This document shows, piece by piece, positions 23,116-35,106 of a stretch of DNA of 64,000 nt (position 1 is the first letter of the stretch; the number at the start of each line of letters is the position of its first letter). The DNA is from Aotearoamyces nothofagi (lineage: Eukaryota; Ascomycota; Leotiomycetes; Leotiales; Tympanidaceae). Location of the stretch: the NCBI GenBank assembly GCA_015345905.1, contig JADDTR010000002.1, positions 186,001 to 250,000 on the forward strand, written 5' to 3'. Under the pieces are notes generated by a model, which worked only from the letters and a program-made list of their open reading frames with translations, was not told the DNA's origin and did no database searches. The translations under genes and the position numbers were made by a program.

Positions 23116-24608
23116 CTAGCGGAGACCGAGGCTCATCATGCGTCTGTTCAGGCTGAGATGCGTCTCGTCTGGCTGCGTGGCTGGAGGGGTGGTGGTGGTA
23201 GCTGCAGTCGTGGTTGTAATGGTGCGGCTGACGGCGGCGTTGGGACCCTCCTCCTCCTCTTCCTTTATCCTTGCAGCACTACCAACACCTGCAGCGCGGT
23301 GCATGTCAGCCTGCTTCGTCTCTGCATCGAGAGCGGCCATGCACTGCCCCTCGCCCCGTGCCATGTCTGGCTTGTTGGGACTGCCGTTGGCTGTAGCGGC
23401 AGGAGCGTCCACGGGAGCGCCAGAGCCCGTCTGCTTAGCATCGGCGTTGCCGCTGGCCCTATATCTGGCCCTGCGTTCGGTCCTGGCCAGCTTCGACGCG
23501 CGCTTGCGGCGCCGCCCGGCCCACGGGACAGCAGCGAGAGCAGCAGAGGCGTCCGTGGCGGTGTCGGGCTCCGTCTTCACCTCTGCGTCTGTGTCCACGC
23601 TGGCGTCGGCGACGTTGAGAGCTGCCATGTCGTCTACAAGATGCTCCTCCACCTTGATCGGTGCTGGCATGCTGCTGCTGCGGCGCTGCTCGTGCTTTCC
23701 CTGGCCTGCTCGTGCTGCGCGCGAGCGAGTCCGCGAGGACGGTCCGTCGTGCATGCTTGCTGACGGGCCATCCTGCTGACCCCCTGAGAGCTGTGATCGT
23801 TTCCAGAGCTTGTCCTCTCTGCGCTTCCTTGCTCTCTCGACCCGCTCCTGGCCCAGGCTAGCAATGAAGGCGTCGTCGGCTCGGAGCTGTACTAGTGCTT
23901 CCTTTCTCTGCTCCGTCGTCAGGTCGTGCTGGGAGTCGATCGCCAGCTTCCTCTCCTTTAACTCCTGTCTTGCTCGGGCGAGCTGCTTCCTGCTTTTCTT
24001 CTGGCCCCCATTATGCAACCCGGCTTTGTGAGATGCGAGCTTCGAGTGGTTTGCTACGAACCGCGCCGATCTCCTCGGAGCGTATTCCTCACTGGTCTGG
24101 AATGGTACATTTGTAGCCTATTATAGTCTGTTAGCATCAAGACGAGATCGACGTTGTTATCTTTCAGCCCAAAGCCACATCCCGGTGATCGGGGAAAGTC
24201 TGCCTGGTGGAGATTCCATACCTGTGCAAGAGCATCCTCCAAGCGCGTCTTCGCGGCCTCCAGCTCCTCACCGGCCCAAACGTCTTCCTCCAGCTTGCGG
24301 ATGTAGATCTCGTACTCCCTCATGACCATCCTGGCCCAGCACGTCCGGACCTGCTCTCGCGTGATGCAGACGCTCTGGTTGGCCGAGTCTAGCTGCCGAG
24401 CGAACTGCCTGATGGTCGTCGACGTGACGAGATAGCGGAACCCATTTCGGCACCGGGGCAGGTGTAGGTAGGACACGACGGTCCCGTCGAATTCGGTGGC
24501 GGCGCTGGCGTCTGGCACAAGCATCGTCGTCGCGTCTCCCGACGTGTCCATGGCGGTATCTTGCAGTGCCATGGCGGCGGTGCCTGGTACGGAGTAGGAA
24601 TAGTCCAT
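23116..24608 (-). CDS. Unrecognised basic protein with KxE-type sites
   Basis: Not recognised. Two minus-strand exons, 24608-24222 and 24117-23116, joined over a 104-nt intron with a GCTAAC branch site, give 462 residues. An in-frame ATG at 24761 would add 51 residues. The first 125 residues look folded and partly helical (TREQVRTCWARMVMREYEIY, then an acidic helix). The middle is a highly charged helix (KKSRKQLARARQELKERKL). The C-terminal half is disordered and rich in Ala, Thr, Lys and Arg. It carries possible sumoylation-type sites (IKVEE, VKTEP, IKEEE) and a basic cluster GRRRKRASK that could be a nuclear signal. A nuclear role is inference only. The GC-rich coding bias differs from the housekeeping genes nearby, which fits a young or fast-changing gene. 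Confidence 0.6.
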
Positions 24609-24935
24609 TGCCGCAGAACAGCGCCTTGTTTGACTGACGTTACTTCCTGTCGGGACCGGCACCCTCGAGTTCAGTTTCCGAACCTGGGTCCTTTGGGTTG
24701 CAGTTGTCAGGGAGGACAAACTGAGTGCCAAAGACGCGTAGGCATTAAGAGGTGAGGACATAGGTTTTGAGATAAGCGGGCTGGAGCCTAGAGCGAGTGA
24801 ATGTGGGAAAAAACATTTACAGCATGAAACCACTAAGAGTACACATTGAGGGTATATGGAACGCCTATCTACCTGTGCAAAGCAAGATTTGTAGACTCGG
24901 GATGTCTCAGCTCCTAGAGCGGTAGTGCTCTAAAT
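24609..24935. other. Short spacer between unknown gene and dynein chain
   Basis: This 327-bp stretch lies between two minus-strand genes. It contains the promoter or 5' leader of the unknown gene (an in-frame upstream ATG sits at 24761) and the 3' end of the dynein gene. Confidence 0.45.
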
Positions 24936-27099
24936 CTACGAGCCATTGATACTACCGGTAGCCAAAGCAGCTGCCTCTAGCCGCGCAACAAGCTTCTTCA
25001 CGTTTGTCCATTCTTCATTCCTTGCACTGTCCTTGCCGCCTAGATCCGGACCTACTTCAAAGACAGTAACAGATCCATCAATGCCACCGGTTGCAAGGCG
25101 TCTGCCTTCCGTCTCCTCCCATGCAACACGATTCAAGCTCTTCGACATCATACTTCGTCCTCCTTTGCGACCATGTGGTTGTACTTTGGCTACCGGTACC
25201 TCAATGTCAACTGTGAGGTCCCACACCTCTACATTACCGGCACCGTCGACTAACGAGAAGACGCCAGGCTTGACAGGTGACCATGCAGCATCATATACGA
25301 CATCTTCTCTCGTCAAGTCAAGCAGGGGCGCCACTATCTGGGCTTCTCCAGTTATGCCAGTCGTCGAGGTCGCAGCTGGTGCTCGAACCTTCCAGAGTTT
25401 TACGCTCCAGTCCAGTGAGCTTGAGAGAACCAAATCTCCAAGATCAATGGGTCCTCGAGCTGGGTGGAAGCTCATTGACATTACTGGTGCCGCGTGACCA
25501 CGGTAGCTGACTCGCTGGTCCACACCAGCTTTCGCACCGGCTCTATCGTAACGATGGCAAGGGAATATCGACCCTTCTTCGGATCCTACAAGGAAATACG
25601 TAGGGTCTGTTTGTGGAAATGCCATGCACGTCGGACTGAGATCTTCTGTTTTCGCGGGTGGGGGAGTTGTAAGAGTAAGAAGCTCTTGCGGCTGAGCGAG
25701 CATATCGACCGTCCAACCACAGACTACTCCGTCGGTGGAACATGATATAATGTTGTTGGCATTCTGCGTTCCTACAATATCAACAGAGTATACTGGATGA
25801 GTATGCCCGGATCCTGTGAGTGGAGTTTTCAGGACAGGGGCTGATTTAGCTCGAGTATCCCATAGCAGAACTTGCCCACTATAAGCTCCACCAATGATCA
25901 GATTGGGATGGAATAGAGAGAACTTTGCAGTGAGAACATCTGATTGCGCATGGAATACGAATTCCGGTCGGTCATGCAGGTGTAAATTCCAAACTTGGAC
26001 GAGGCCATCTGGATCATGGGGAGCTGACGGATTCTTTGTATATGCTGCCAGAAGAAGTTCTGGGAACTTCGGAGAGAAATTTATGGCGCTGATCATTCTC
26101 TTCTTTGACCATCTCTCGTCATAGAATCGTGCCACTTCTCGTATCCTCTCTCGTCCGTTCCCACGCGTGCTTCCATATTCGTCATCATCATCGTCAACGC
26201 CCTGTAAATCACCGAGAGCATAGTTTGCCAATACATCATATTCTTGATCCAAGGCCCTTTCAATAACCTTGCTAGACCTCTCCACAAAATCCATGAACTC
26301 GTCGGAAGATGTAACAGCATTCAACTCCTCATTTGTCAATGCTCTTACTGGAAAATTGGCCGTCGTTCCAGTCTGTGAGGTAGATTTAAGAGATCCATCT
26401 ACAGCGAGGTCCCTCGTTGCTTTTAGTTCCTCCTCGATCTCTTTTCGAAGATTCTGACGCAATTCCTCCTCCCTATCCCTTTCCCTTCGGCTGAGTCGTT
26501 TGTTAGGAGTTGATGCCGGTGTTGCAATATTGTCATCATCTGATTCCGAGAGAGCCCGTGATCTTGATTGCTCAGAGAACCATTCCTCTGTTGTTTGCAC
26601 AGCTTTACTATATGAAAATATCTCTTTAACCGGCGAGGGCGCAAAGTCGTAGACAGTAGATAGGGGTACGGTTGAAAGCGTTTGAATCGATATTGAATGT
26701 GATTGGGTATGTTGCGGCACAGACGCATTCGCCGGACTTGGAATATCTGAGTTCTCGTTGCTTAGATCATCTCCACTGAGCACACTGTTCGGTCTGCTCC
26801 CTCTGTGGAGAGGTGATCCTGCGCTCCCTGGCCCTGTAGACCCCGGCCTGTCCCCAACTAAGTGTGATATTAAGCTTTCGAGGTCTCTCCGACTATCCAC
26901 TCGTGATGGAGAAGGCGAAATCACCTAAGTCCTATCAGCGTCATGATCATGGAACTTCCTAGATCTAACTTCCTACTTCGTTGGCACCTCCAATGCTTTG
27001 TCTGCTAGTGGAGACCTCTCGAGCTCGAAGCTCCCTTTGACGTTTTAGCTCTGCAAGCTTCGCCTTCTTCGCCAGAATTTCATCTCTTCGTTGTTGCAT
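24936..27099 (-). CDS. DYNC1I: Cytoplasmic dynein intermediate chain (WD-repeat)
   Basis: Scaffold subunit of the cytoplasmic dynein-1 motor; it links the heavy chain to light chains and to dynactin for nuclear and vesicle movement along microtubules in hyphae. Exons 27099-26977 and 26924-24936 (intron 52 nt) give 703 residues. The first exon codes for the dynactin-binding helix MQQRRDEILAKKAKLAELKR. A Ser/Pro-rich linker follows, with ISIQT and KAVQTTEEW, the kind of motif that binds LC8/Tctex light chains. A charged helix (RLSRRERDREEELRQNLRKE) precedes the WD40 propeller from about residue 280 to the end, with repeats such as VQVWNLHLHDRPE, GQVLLWDTRAKSAP and DWSVKLWKV. Length and order match the family. 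Confidence 0.95.
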
Positions 27100-27562
27100 T
27101 ATGCTTGCCCGAGGACACTCATTGCCTTTCGGTAGTTGATCCCTGTAACCAAATTATGCCTCCTTATGATTTACCCTTATGACTTGTAATGGGTGCTTCA
27201 GGTGTATTCCAAGTATGAGTTATTCGTAACCCGGCTATGGAGCTGCGAGATGCTGCCAATTTATGTTAGGTTGTTTGTTGAGTTTGAAATTGATGTCCCT
27301 AATAATAAGGGTCGCGTTCTACATTAACCCGAGACCGCGTTATAGCTAAAGCTTGATCATGTGATCTGGAGCTTTGGATTCGTTCGGCAAGAACAGGAAG
27401 CGGGCTTTGTTACCATCTAAATATCTCGAATCGCTCCTGCTTGCGCGAAACAACACCTGCCAATTCTCAGATTGCGATCATACCTCGATTGCTACTTTCT
27501 GAAGTGCCTCGCGATTCATTGGTAACCTTCGCTGCAATCTTCAGCGATCCCTTACCGTCTCA
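27100..27562. promoter_or_regulatory. Shared promoter: dynein intermediate chain / ATP synthase e
   Basis: This 463-bp stretch lies between two divergent starts and has no gene. It must contain both promoters. A CATGTGATC element is near 27358. Confidence 0.5.
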
Positions 27563-28120
27563 ATGGCTTCCACCGGTGTTAATGTATGTATACGATTCCG
27601 CCTTACTCCGGGGGGCATTACCAACTCCTATCGTGCGAGCCCTGCTGCCAATTGGTTTAGTCCTTGCATTGCGTTGTATACGCCCCCAGTATTCTAGGCT
27701 AATTCGTTGTCCTCCGTTTAGGTTCTACGATACTCGGCCCTCGCAGCCGGTGTCTTCTACGGTCTGTATCATCAGGCGACTATCTCAACACAGGCCAAGC
27801 TCGCAGCATCCCAACGAGAATATGAACACAAGCAGAGTTTGATACAGCAGGCAAAGGCGGAATATAACAAGAAGAACGCACCAAAAGAGACTCAGAATGG
27901 AGGTAGTACGTTATGCCAATTCTTTACAGATACCAAGAGTCTGCGCAGATTTGCTGCTATGGCCTACCTTTGAAGTCAAATGCAGTCTATGTTTGATTCA
28001 TGTTAGATCTACAATACGAACTCATTACTAACTACCCTCCTAATAGTAATCCGGGACCCTGAAGACTCACGATTTGACCTGGAGGCATATCTGAATGCGA
28101 TAGCGGCGGAGACCAAGTAA
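27563..28120 (+). CDS. ATP21: Mitochondrial F1Fo ATP synthase subunit e
   Basis: Small inner-membrane subunit that drives dimerisation of ATP synthase and so shapes cristae. Exons 27563-27583, 27722-27902 and 28047-28120 (introns 138 and 144 nt, long for this window) give 91 residues. Exon 1 codes for MASTGVN only. The single membrane helix carries the dimerisation motif GVFYG in LAAGVFYGLYHQAT. A charged coiled-coil part (REYEHKQSLIQQAKAEYNKK) follows, then the conserved C-terminal IRDPEDSRFDLEAYLNAI. This matches yeast Tim11/Atp21. The gene is too small and too split to be seen as one open frame. Confidence 0.95.
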
Positions 28121-28888
28121 GGACAGAAGGCCAACGAACACAGAAGTTTGGAAGGAGCCATTGACGATAGTATTGCCTTATCGTTGAAGGGATGGATTGC
28201 TGGCTTGTAGGATTTTGAATGATAGTCCGTACAAAAGCCTTAGACGTCATTTAGCATGGCTTCTGTACAATGTACTATATATCTGTTCAAAGTATCATTT
28301 TACCAATTTGAGGTCTGATTGTGCTCATTAATCGGCGAACTGGGAGCCAATGGGCCTGTCTTGGACACCTGATGGTAGCTCCAGACCATGTTCTCAACTG
28401 GAACATTGAGAAGTGTAGAAGCCAGAGAGTTTCTAAACTCTAATATTCAGCGAGAACCCCTTCTTATATTCTTGATAATTGCCTGCAAAGGTGTTATAGT
28501 ATGATATAGCAAAGGGTATTTCAGGTATTTCAGGTATCTCGATTATTGATGTATTATCGCCAGCTTGTTAGGAATATGCAATGAGAATTCCTATCCCCTT
28601 ACCTTTACTCAGGTTAATTATAGAATTGCACATTTTGACTCACTCTCCCTATTACTTAGCAGTGACAATGCGATTTGTATTTACCATAGAGTAATTTGTC
28701 ATTTTACCTTATTGACGGAATATCGTTGAATGGATCCTCTGAGCGGAATCCCGGATCCTGAGGCTAAGGACGTTGAAGCTCAGCAGCTCCCGAAGATTTA
28801 GCTCGGCAGGGATTAGCTACAGACGCGAGGCATCATATGTGTCTCCTACGATGCGTCGACATCTACACTCCTCAAACCCTCCGCCAAC
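28121..28888. other. Spacer between ATP synthase e and STT3
   Basis: This 768-bp tandem spacer is AT-rich, with a short direct repeat TATTTCAGG (about 28518-28535). No gene was seen. Confidence 0.5.
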
Positions 28889-31477
28889 ATGACGGTCGCG
28901 ACAACTGAGACCTTATACAAGGTCAGCACGGGTAGAAATACTCGGGGCCTCCTAAGGCTTATAATTCTTTCCACCATTGCTGCAGCGGCAATCAGCAGTC
29001 GTCTCTTCAGTGTTATTCGTACGTATACTACCTCAGTCATTGTTCGCATGCATAGTGATGCCAGATTATTTCACGCCAATTGCTCAGAACTTCTGGCATG
29101 ATTTTCTGATATTGCTTTGGGTATTTGCAGAGAATCAATGCTAACGTTTGAATTTAGGATTCGAGAGTATTATCCACGAATGTCAGTTAGCTCATTCACG
29201 AACCCTTTTTCGACAGTCTACTATGACAGAATCAATTTAGAACTGACCTTTCTGTAGTTGATCCCTGGTTCAACTTTCGCGCCACAAAGTACTTGGTAGC
29301 AAACGGATTCTATGATTTTTGGGATTGGTTCGATGATCGAACATGGCACCCCCTCGGTCGAGTTACTGGAGGAACGTTATACCCAGGACTTATGGTCACC
29401 AGCGGTGCTATATACCATGCTCTCCGAGCATTGGCATTGCCAGTTGATATCCGCAACATTTGCGTCCTACTTGCCCCCGCATTCTCCGGCCTAACTGCCT
29501 TCGCAACCTACCTTTTCACGAACGAGATGGGGACAACTCCTTCGGCAGGATTGCTTGCCGCTATATTCATGGGCATCGCTCCTGGTTATATCTCGAGATC
29601 AGTTGCTGGCAGCTACGATAACGAGGCCATTGCTATTTTCCTTCTAGTTTATACCTTCTATCTTTGGATCAAAGCCGTTAAGCTAGGATCTGTTTTCTGG
29701 GGAGCTCTCTGCGCACTATTCTACGGATACATGGTTTCTGCATGGGGAGGTTATGTCTTCATCACTAATCTAATCCCTCTTCATGTATTTGTATTGGTCG
29801 CTATGGGCCGGTTCAGCCCCAGGCTATATGTAAGCTATACTAGTTGGTATGCTCTTGGGACGTTAGCCAGCATGCAAATCCCATTCGTAGGATTTCTACC
29901 AATTCGGAGTAGCGAACATATGTCTGCTCTAGGTATGCTTTCCACACTACCTGGCCGCATTTTTTTTTATCTAACATTGCCCAGGTGTCTTCGGTCTCCT
30001 CCAACTTGTAGGCTTTGTCGAATTTGTTCGTGCTGGAGTTCCAAGCAAGCAATTCCAGACGTTACTGAGGGGCTTTGTTCTTGCTGTATTTGTCATTGCC
30101 TTCGGAGGCCTTGTCTTGCTAACAGTTTCTGGTGTAATTGCACCATGGACTGGCCGCTTCTATTCTCTTTGGGACACAGGCTATGCCAAGATCCACATCC
30201 CTATCATTGCATCCGTGTCGGAACATCAGCCTACCGCCTGGCCTGCTTTCTTCTTTGACCTGAACCTCCTTATCTGGCTGTTTCCAGCTGGTGTCTACAT
30301 GTGCTTCATCACACTGTCTGATGAGCAGGTCTTCGTCGTCGTCTATGCGATACTCGCAAGTTACTTCTCTGGCGTCATGGTCCGTTTGATGCTCACTCTT
30401 ACGCCTATCGTCTGTGTTGCTGCTGCATTAGTCCTGTCAGATATTCTCGACACCTACCTTATTGCATCGTCTCCAGAACGAGATGCGGAAGGCAACGAGG
30501 TAGTCCATAGCGCTACTACCAATGGCACATCAGGAACCAAGAAGGCGGTCAACAAGGACAGCGTACGTTCTATGAAGAAACCTCTCATCGGAATCTATAC
30601 ATCATTGTCTAAGGGTACCGTGGTTGGCACAATGACTATCTATTTACTCATCTTTGTGCTCCACTGCACTTGGGTTACGTCGAATGCCTACTCGTCCCCA
30701 TCTGTCGTCCTTGCAAGTAGAATGCCAGACGGTAGTCAGCATATCATTGATGATTATAGAGAAGCTTACCAATGGCTGCGCCAGAACACCAAGGAAGACG
30801 CAAAAATTATGTCCTGGTGGGATTACGGTTACCAAATTGGTGGCATGGCGGATAGACCAACGCTTGTCGACAACAACACCTGGAACAATACCCATATTGC
30901 TACTGTTGGCAAAGCCATGAGCTCAAGGGAGGAGGTGAGCTACCCCATCATGAGACAACACGAGGTCGACTATGTTCTTGTGGTGTTTGGTGGACTTCTT
31001 GGATACTCCGGAGACGATATCAACAAGTTCTTATGGATGGTTAGAATTGCCGAGGGTATCTGGCCTGATGAGGTCAAAGAACGAGAATTCTTTACCCCTA
31101 GAGGGGAATACCGAGTGGACGATCAGGCCACTGATACGATGAAGAACAGCTTGATGTAAGCATTTACCTGGAATCCGCTAGATTTAGAACTGACATATTC
31201 GCCTAGGTACAAGATGTCTTACTATAACTACAACTCCTTGTTCCCTCCTGGACAAGCCACGGATCGTGTTCGTGGTTCAAAAGTACCGGAAGTTGGTCCA
31301 GTTCTCAACACGATTGAAGAGGCATTCACGAGTGAGAATTGGATTATTAGAATCTACAAGGTCAAGGATCTTGACAATGTTGGTAGAGACCTTGCATCAG
31401 CGTCATCCTTTGAGAGAGGCAACAAAAAGAAGAAGACGGCTAAAAAGAGGGGCCCTAAGGTTCTCAGGGTAGAATAG
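28889..31477 (+). CDS. STT3: STT3, catalytic subunit of oligosaccharyltransferase
   Basis: ER membrane enzyme that transfers the lipid-linked glycan to Asn in N-X-S/T sites. Exons 28889-29018, 29158-29181, 29258-29932, 29985-31155 and 31207-31477 give 756 residues; exon 2 is a 24-nt micro-exon that codes for FESIIHE. The first luminal loop has the metal-binding motif around D53 in [12 protein letters not shown]. Many membrane helices follow, with the SVSE motif near residue 353. The acceptor-peptide motif WWDYG is at residues 554-558, followed by [11 protein letters not shown]. The C-terminus is lysine-rich ([13 protein letters not shown]). All key motifs are intact. The lipid-linked donor needs dolichol, whose synthesis depends on NUS1 encoded at the right end of the window. 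Confidence 0.97.
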
Positions 31478-32637
31478 AAAAGGTCACGAAAATTATATTG
31501 TATTATAAATTGTTAGTACATGTGTTGTGCACCAACGGCGAATCATGTCATAAAAGTACATCAAATAAGAAATTCAAGCTATCTGCTAGTGGAAATCTTT
31601 TGATCAGTGAGCGGCAAACCATCCTCTTCCGCCCTCGGTCGATTCGTAACACGGGAATTCGATTGATTAATAATATTTGAGTCAGGCATATCCTTCGAAC
31701 GGCATGGCTTCTATGAAAGGTAAGCAAGCAAACATGCAAACATATGCACTACTCAAAGGACTGCCAGTGCAATCTGACAGGTTCACTGGTAGCTGGCCTA
31801 TATTATGTGAGTGATGCCTCTTAACATCAAGCCGATATAAGGTGCAGTAGCTCCTTTACTTCATTACGATGAATACATCAGCAATGATCTGTCAACCAAT
31901 GAGAGTAGGCTTATGCCCATTCCCGCCATCAGGTCCTGAAAGGACTGAATATAAATGGAATTTTTTTAATATATTAAGCTAAGGGTCGTGGTGAAGTGGT
32001 AGTCGGCCTGTTTCCCTACTGTATCTGTCTTTACGTTTTATGTGTATCTCCTTCTAGACACAAACTTTTCTAAAATAAGAATATTCAAATCATCTAGTGG
32101 GCTGATTATGTTACTGAAAATTCCAAGGCTAGGAGATATCACTTGACATACATCGTAATTTAGTTCCTTGCTGTGCAGGCAGTGCCAGAACAACAGATAC
32201 AGCACAAGACCTTAACAAGTTGTTTTGCAGAGTCATGACAGAAATTGGAGTAATAGCAACACGGCCAATTCTTAGTGCATGTTGAGTTGTTTGGTGGTGG
32301 TTGTGCTACGCAAACCATTGTGATCTCACACCGACTTTCGCGAGATACTCTTCTATAAGTAGAATGACTCGAACGAGATCTGTTGAATGATCTTGTATAT
32401 TTTTGTATCATAGTACCTTTCCAATGATTGAGTCACTGAGGGAATTTCTCTCGAAAACCCTAGTTTTGCGGGTGCACAAAGGGTTTCAAATCAGGCACTA
32501 AGTGCGTGAGTATAATCCAAAACCTCACTTTAACAACACCTGTTTAACAGCCATCAACACCAGCATTTGTCGCTAGAAAACTATCCCATACAATGATCTT
32601 GGCATAAATCTAATCTCATTACCATAGGTACGTGCGT
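31478..32637. other. Spacer between STT3 and zinc-ribbon gene
   Basis: This 1.16-kb spacer is AT-rich. A minus-strand open frame at 32160-32411 would encode 83 residues with eleven cysteines. It has no signal peptide or recognised fold, so I do not call it a gene, but it is noted among the findings. Confidence 0.45.
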
Positions 32638-35106
32638 ATGGAAGCCACAACCGCTCATCCAAGTGAATCGAAAAAGATCTGGCTTGGAAGTTCAACATAT
32701 CTTACGAAGGTAAACGGTAAACTTGTGATGGCTCGCGACAGACAAGAGAGACCCGAGAAAGCGTTCAACATAGGAATGAATTTACTCGGAGAAGCATTTG
32801 GTGGACCGTCACGATTCAAAAACAAGGAGAGTACGAGCTTTGCCCAAGAGAATACACCCATCCCAGATCAAGAAACAGAACCACAAACGTTCAGTACACC
32901 TATGTCTCAAGGGGCTTTGGGAGATGCACCGTCTGCTGGTATCTACCAGTACGGCAACAGGCAATTAGCACTGCTTCCGAAGAATTCTCAAGGCTCTTCA
33001 GTCATGTCCCAACAGTATGGATTTTCACAATATCCCGCGCCATGGATGTACCCCCAAGGTCCGCAAATGGCGGCCATGATGGGAGGAGGGTTTGATAACA
33101 GCTTCAATTCTATGGGACCACATCTACAGCATCATCCCTTGGCACCCATACCCGGTGAGCCTATAAAGAAAGGTCCAGTTAATGAGATCCCAGCCCCACC
33201 ACCAAACCCTATCTGCGCACAGTGTGGTAGGCTTCGATCCCGAAAGTACCAGGCAGAACATCCTTTACAGCCTGGAGAAGCTGCTGTTATGTCTTTCTGT
33301 AGGAAATGCCAGAAGGATGCTACGTCCACTGAAAGCTCCGAAAGCAGTGTCAGAAGTTCAAAGAAGAAACAGAAGAAGAAGAAGCATCAGAAGGTATGTA
33401 GACAGCTTGGAGTATCCTACCACAGCTTCAAATTTAACTACGAGCTATTCTTATACATTGCGTTTAACTAATTGCTTGCTGCTATATAGAAAACCACGAA
33501 AGATGACAGCAACGAAGGATCGTCCAAGGAATCGATCGGCTCAAATCAACCACAAAAGTTAAAGGTCAGTAGCAACTTTAAAGGCGACCTCTCTAATCTC
33601 TCTTCTAAAGACTCTGAGCTGATAGCATGGCAGGATAAACTTGTAAGCCGAGATAAAGACACGGAAGACTATATAGTTGTCGAAGAATACCCAGAGGAGA
33701 GAGGTCGACGAGGACGTCCACACGTCCGCATCAATATTCACAATGATGACGGAATGCATCATCGTCAGAGATCTCCAGTCTTGGAAGAATATAATCAGGG
33801 ACCTGTAACTTACATGGACACCGATCACAACGACGACCATATTTACAGGAGTCAATCGCAGCCAAGGGTAGTTATGACTGAGGGAGATATGTCTTGGCAC
33901 AGCTCTCGAGGCCCAGAATACCGGTCTCAGAGGCCACCTCGAGAGGTGAATACAGAGAAAGCTGAAGAGTACTATCGCGATAGAAGTAGCCAGCTGCGAA
34001 CTGCTTCCCCTCTGAACAAGGCTTCACAAAGCTTCACAGCTCGTCGGACTCCATTTGCCTCTGAAAGACGGTCCATACCAGACCAAGAATACAGTTTCGA
34101 GGACCAAGACACATCCTCATCTAGATCCAAAGATTCTTCTAGACGCCGTCGCGAAGAAAGAAGCCGAGGCGATGAGGTTGGATATCGACGCCCGCATACG
34201 GAACTTCCTCACGATATTCCTCCGCCTCGAGATGGTGAGGTCGTCGTAATTACGGAGCGATATGTCTACCGACCTCGCCGTCTATCCCATGTTCAGGAAG
34301 AGGATGCCCAAGGCTCTAGACAAGAGCACATAGAGTCAAGGCAAGAACGTATCGACAATATTGCAATCGGTTCCGGTCGCCATCCACGGGCAATCATCGC
34401 AGAGATGAAAGTTTCCCAGCATGACAGGGATGACAGGGGTGACTGGTTTACAGAGAGACCACAGGTAGAGCGAGAGATTCGTCGACGCATCCATCTAAGA
34501 GACCTCCAGGACGACGTGCTGTCAGAATCTCGGCTTTCTGATGCCGATTCTGAACATCAATACCAAAGTATGCTTACTCTTCCTGTATGTACTGAAAATC
34601 GCTGACAGTCTCTACCTACAGGCAGGCTACCATCAAGTTATCTCCCACGAGTCCCAAGCCCACCATATCCTTCACAGAGAAGCCCAGATATAGATGCCCG
34701 GCCAGAAGCATCTCGTGAAGGCCCACTATGTCCTCCTAGTGATGAAGAAGGGCCTACGCGCCAACACGTAAAAGGTAGATCGTTCCGTTACCCAAAACGC
34801 AACGCAACGACTCGCACAAGAGCTTCCTCAAACCATCGCCCACCATATGTGCGGGAGGCGACAGATGGCGGGACTGAAAGGTCTCTCATCCCCTCTCCTG
34901 GGCATTCACGCGAGCGCGTGTACTTTGGAGATGACTTGTCGGAGATCACTGAACATGAACAAAGCGAGGGCCGCCATGTATCTTTTGGAGAAGCCGAGAT
35001 CCACCATCTTCGACAGGATACACGGAGTACGGACGAGCAACCAGGCGAAAGCTCAAGGAGCAGTAGATATTCCGGTCATGATTATGAGTATAAGTCTTAC
35101 ATCTGA
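32638..35106 (+). CDS. Zinc-ribbon protein of unknown function, Arg/Ser-rich C-terminus
   Basis: Function not known to me. Exons 32638-33393, 33490-34567 and 34622-35106 give 772 residues. The N-terminus (IWLGSSTYLTKVNGKLVMAR) looks conserved. A Met/Gln/Pro-rich low-complexity part follows. A four-cysteine zinc ribbon comes next, with two C-x2-C pairs in CAQCGRLRSRKYQAEHP and SFCRKC. A run of lysines (KKKQKKKKHQK) may be a nuclear signal. The last 500 residues are disordered, full of Arg, Ser, Glu and Asp. They include RYVYRPRR and VERPQVEREI-like patches and a C-terminal YFGDDLSE block. A nucleic-acid or chromatin link is inference only. A first exon further upstream cannot be ruled out. Confidence 0.75.

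Noticed and set aside
22978-23779. Two plus-strand open frames of over 200 codons opposite the unknown basic protein
   Set aside because: The minus-strand frame continues through a valid intron into an upstream exon; the plus-strand frames do not connect to anything and are Cys/Arg/Ser-biased.
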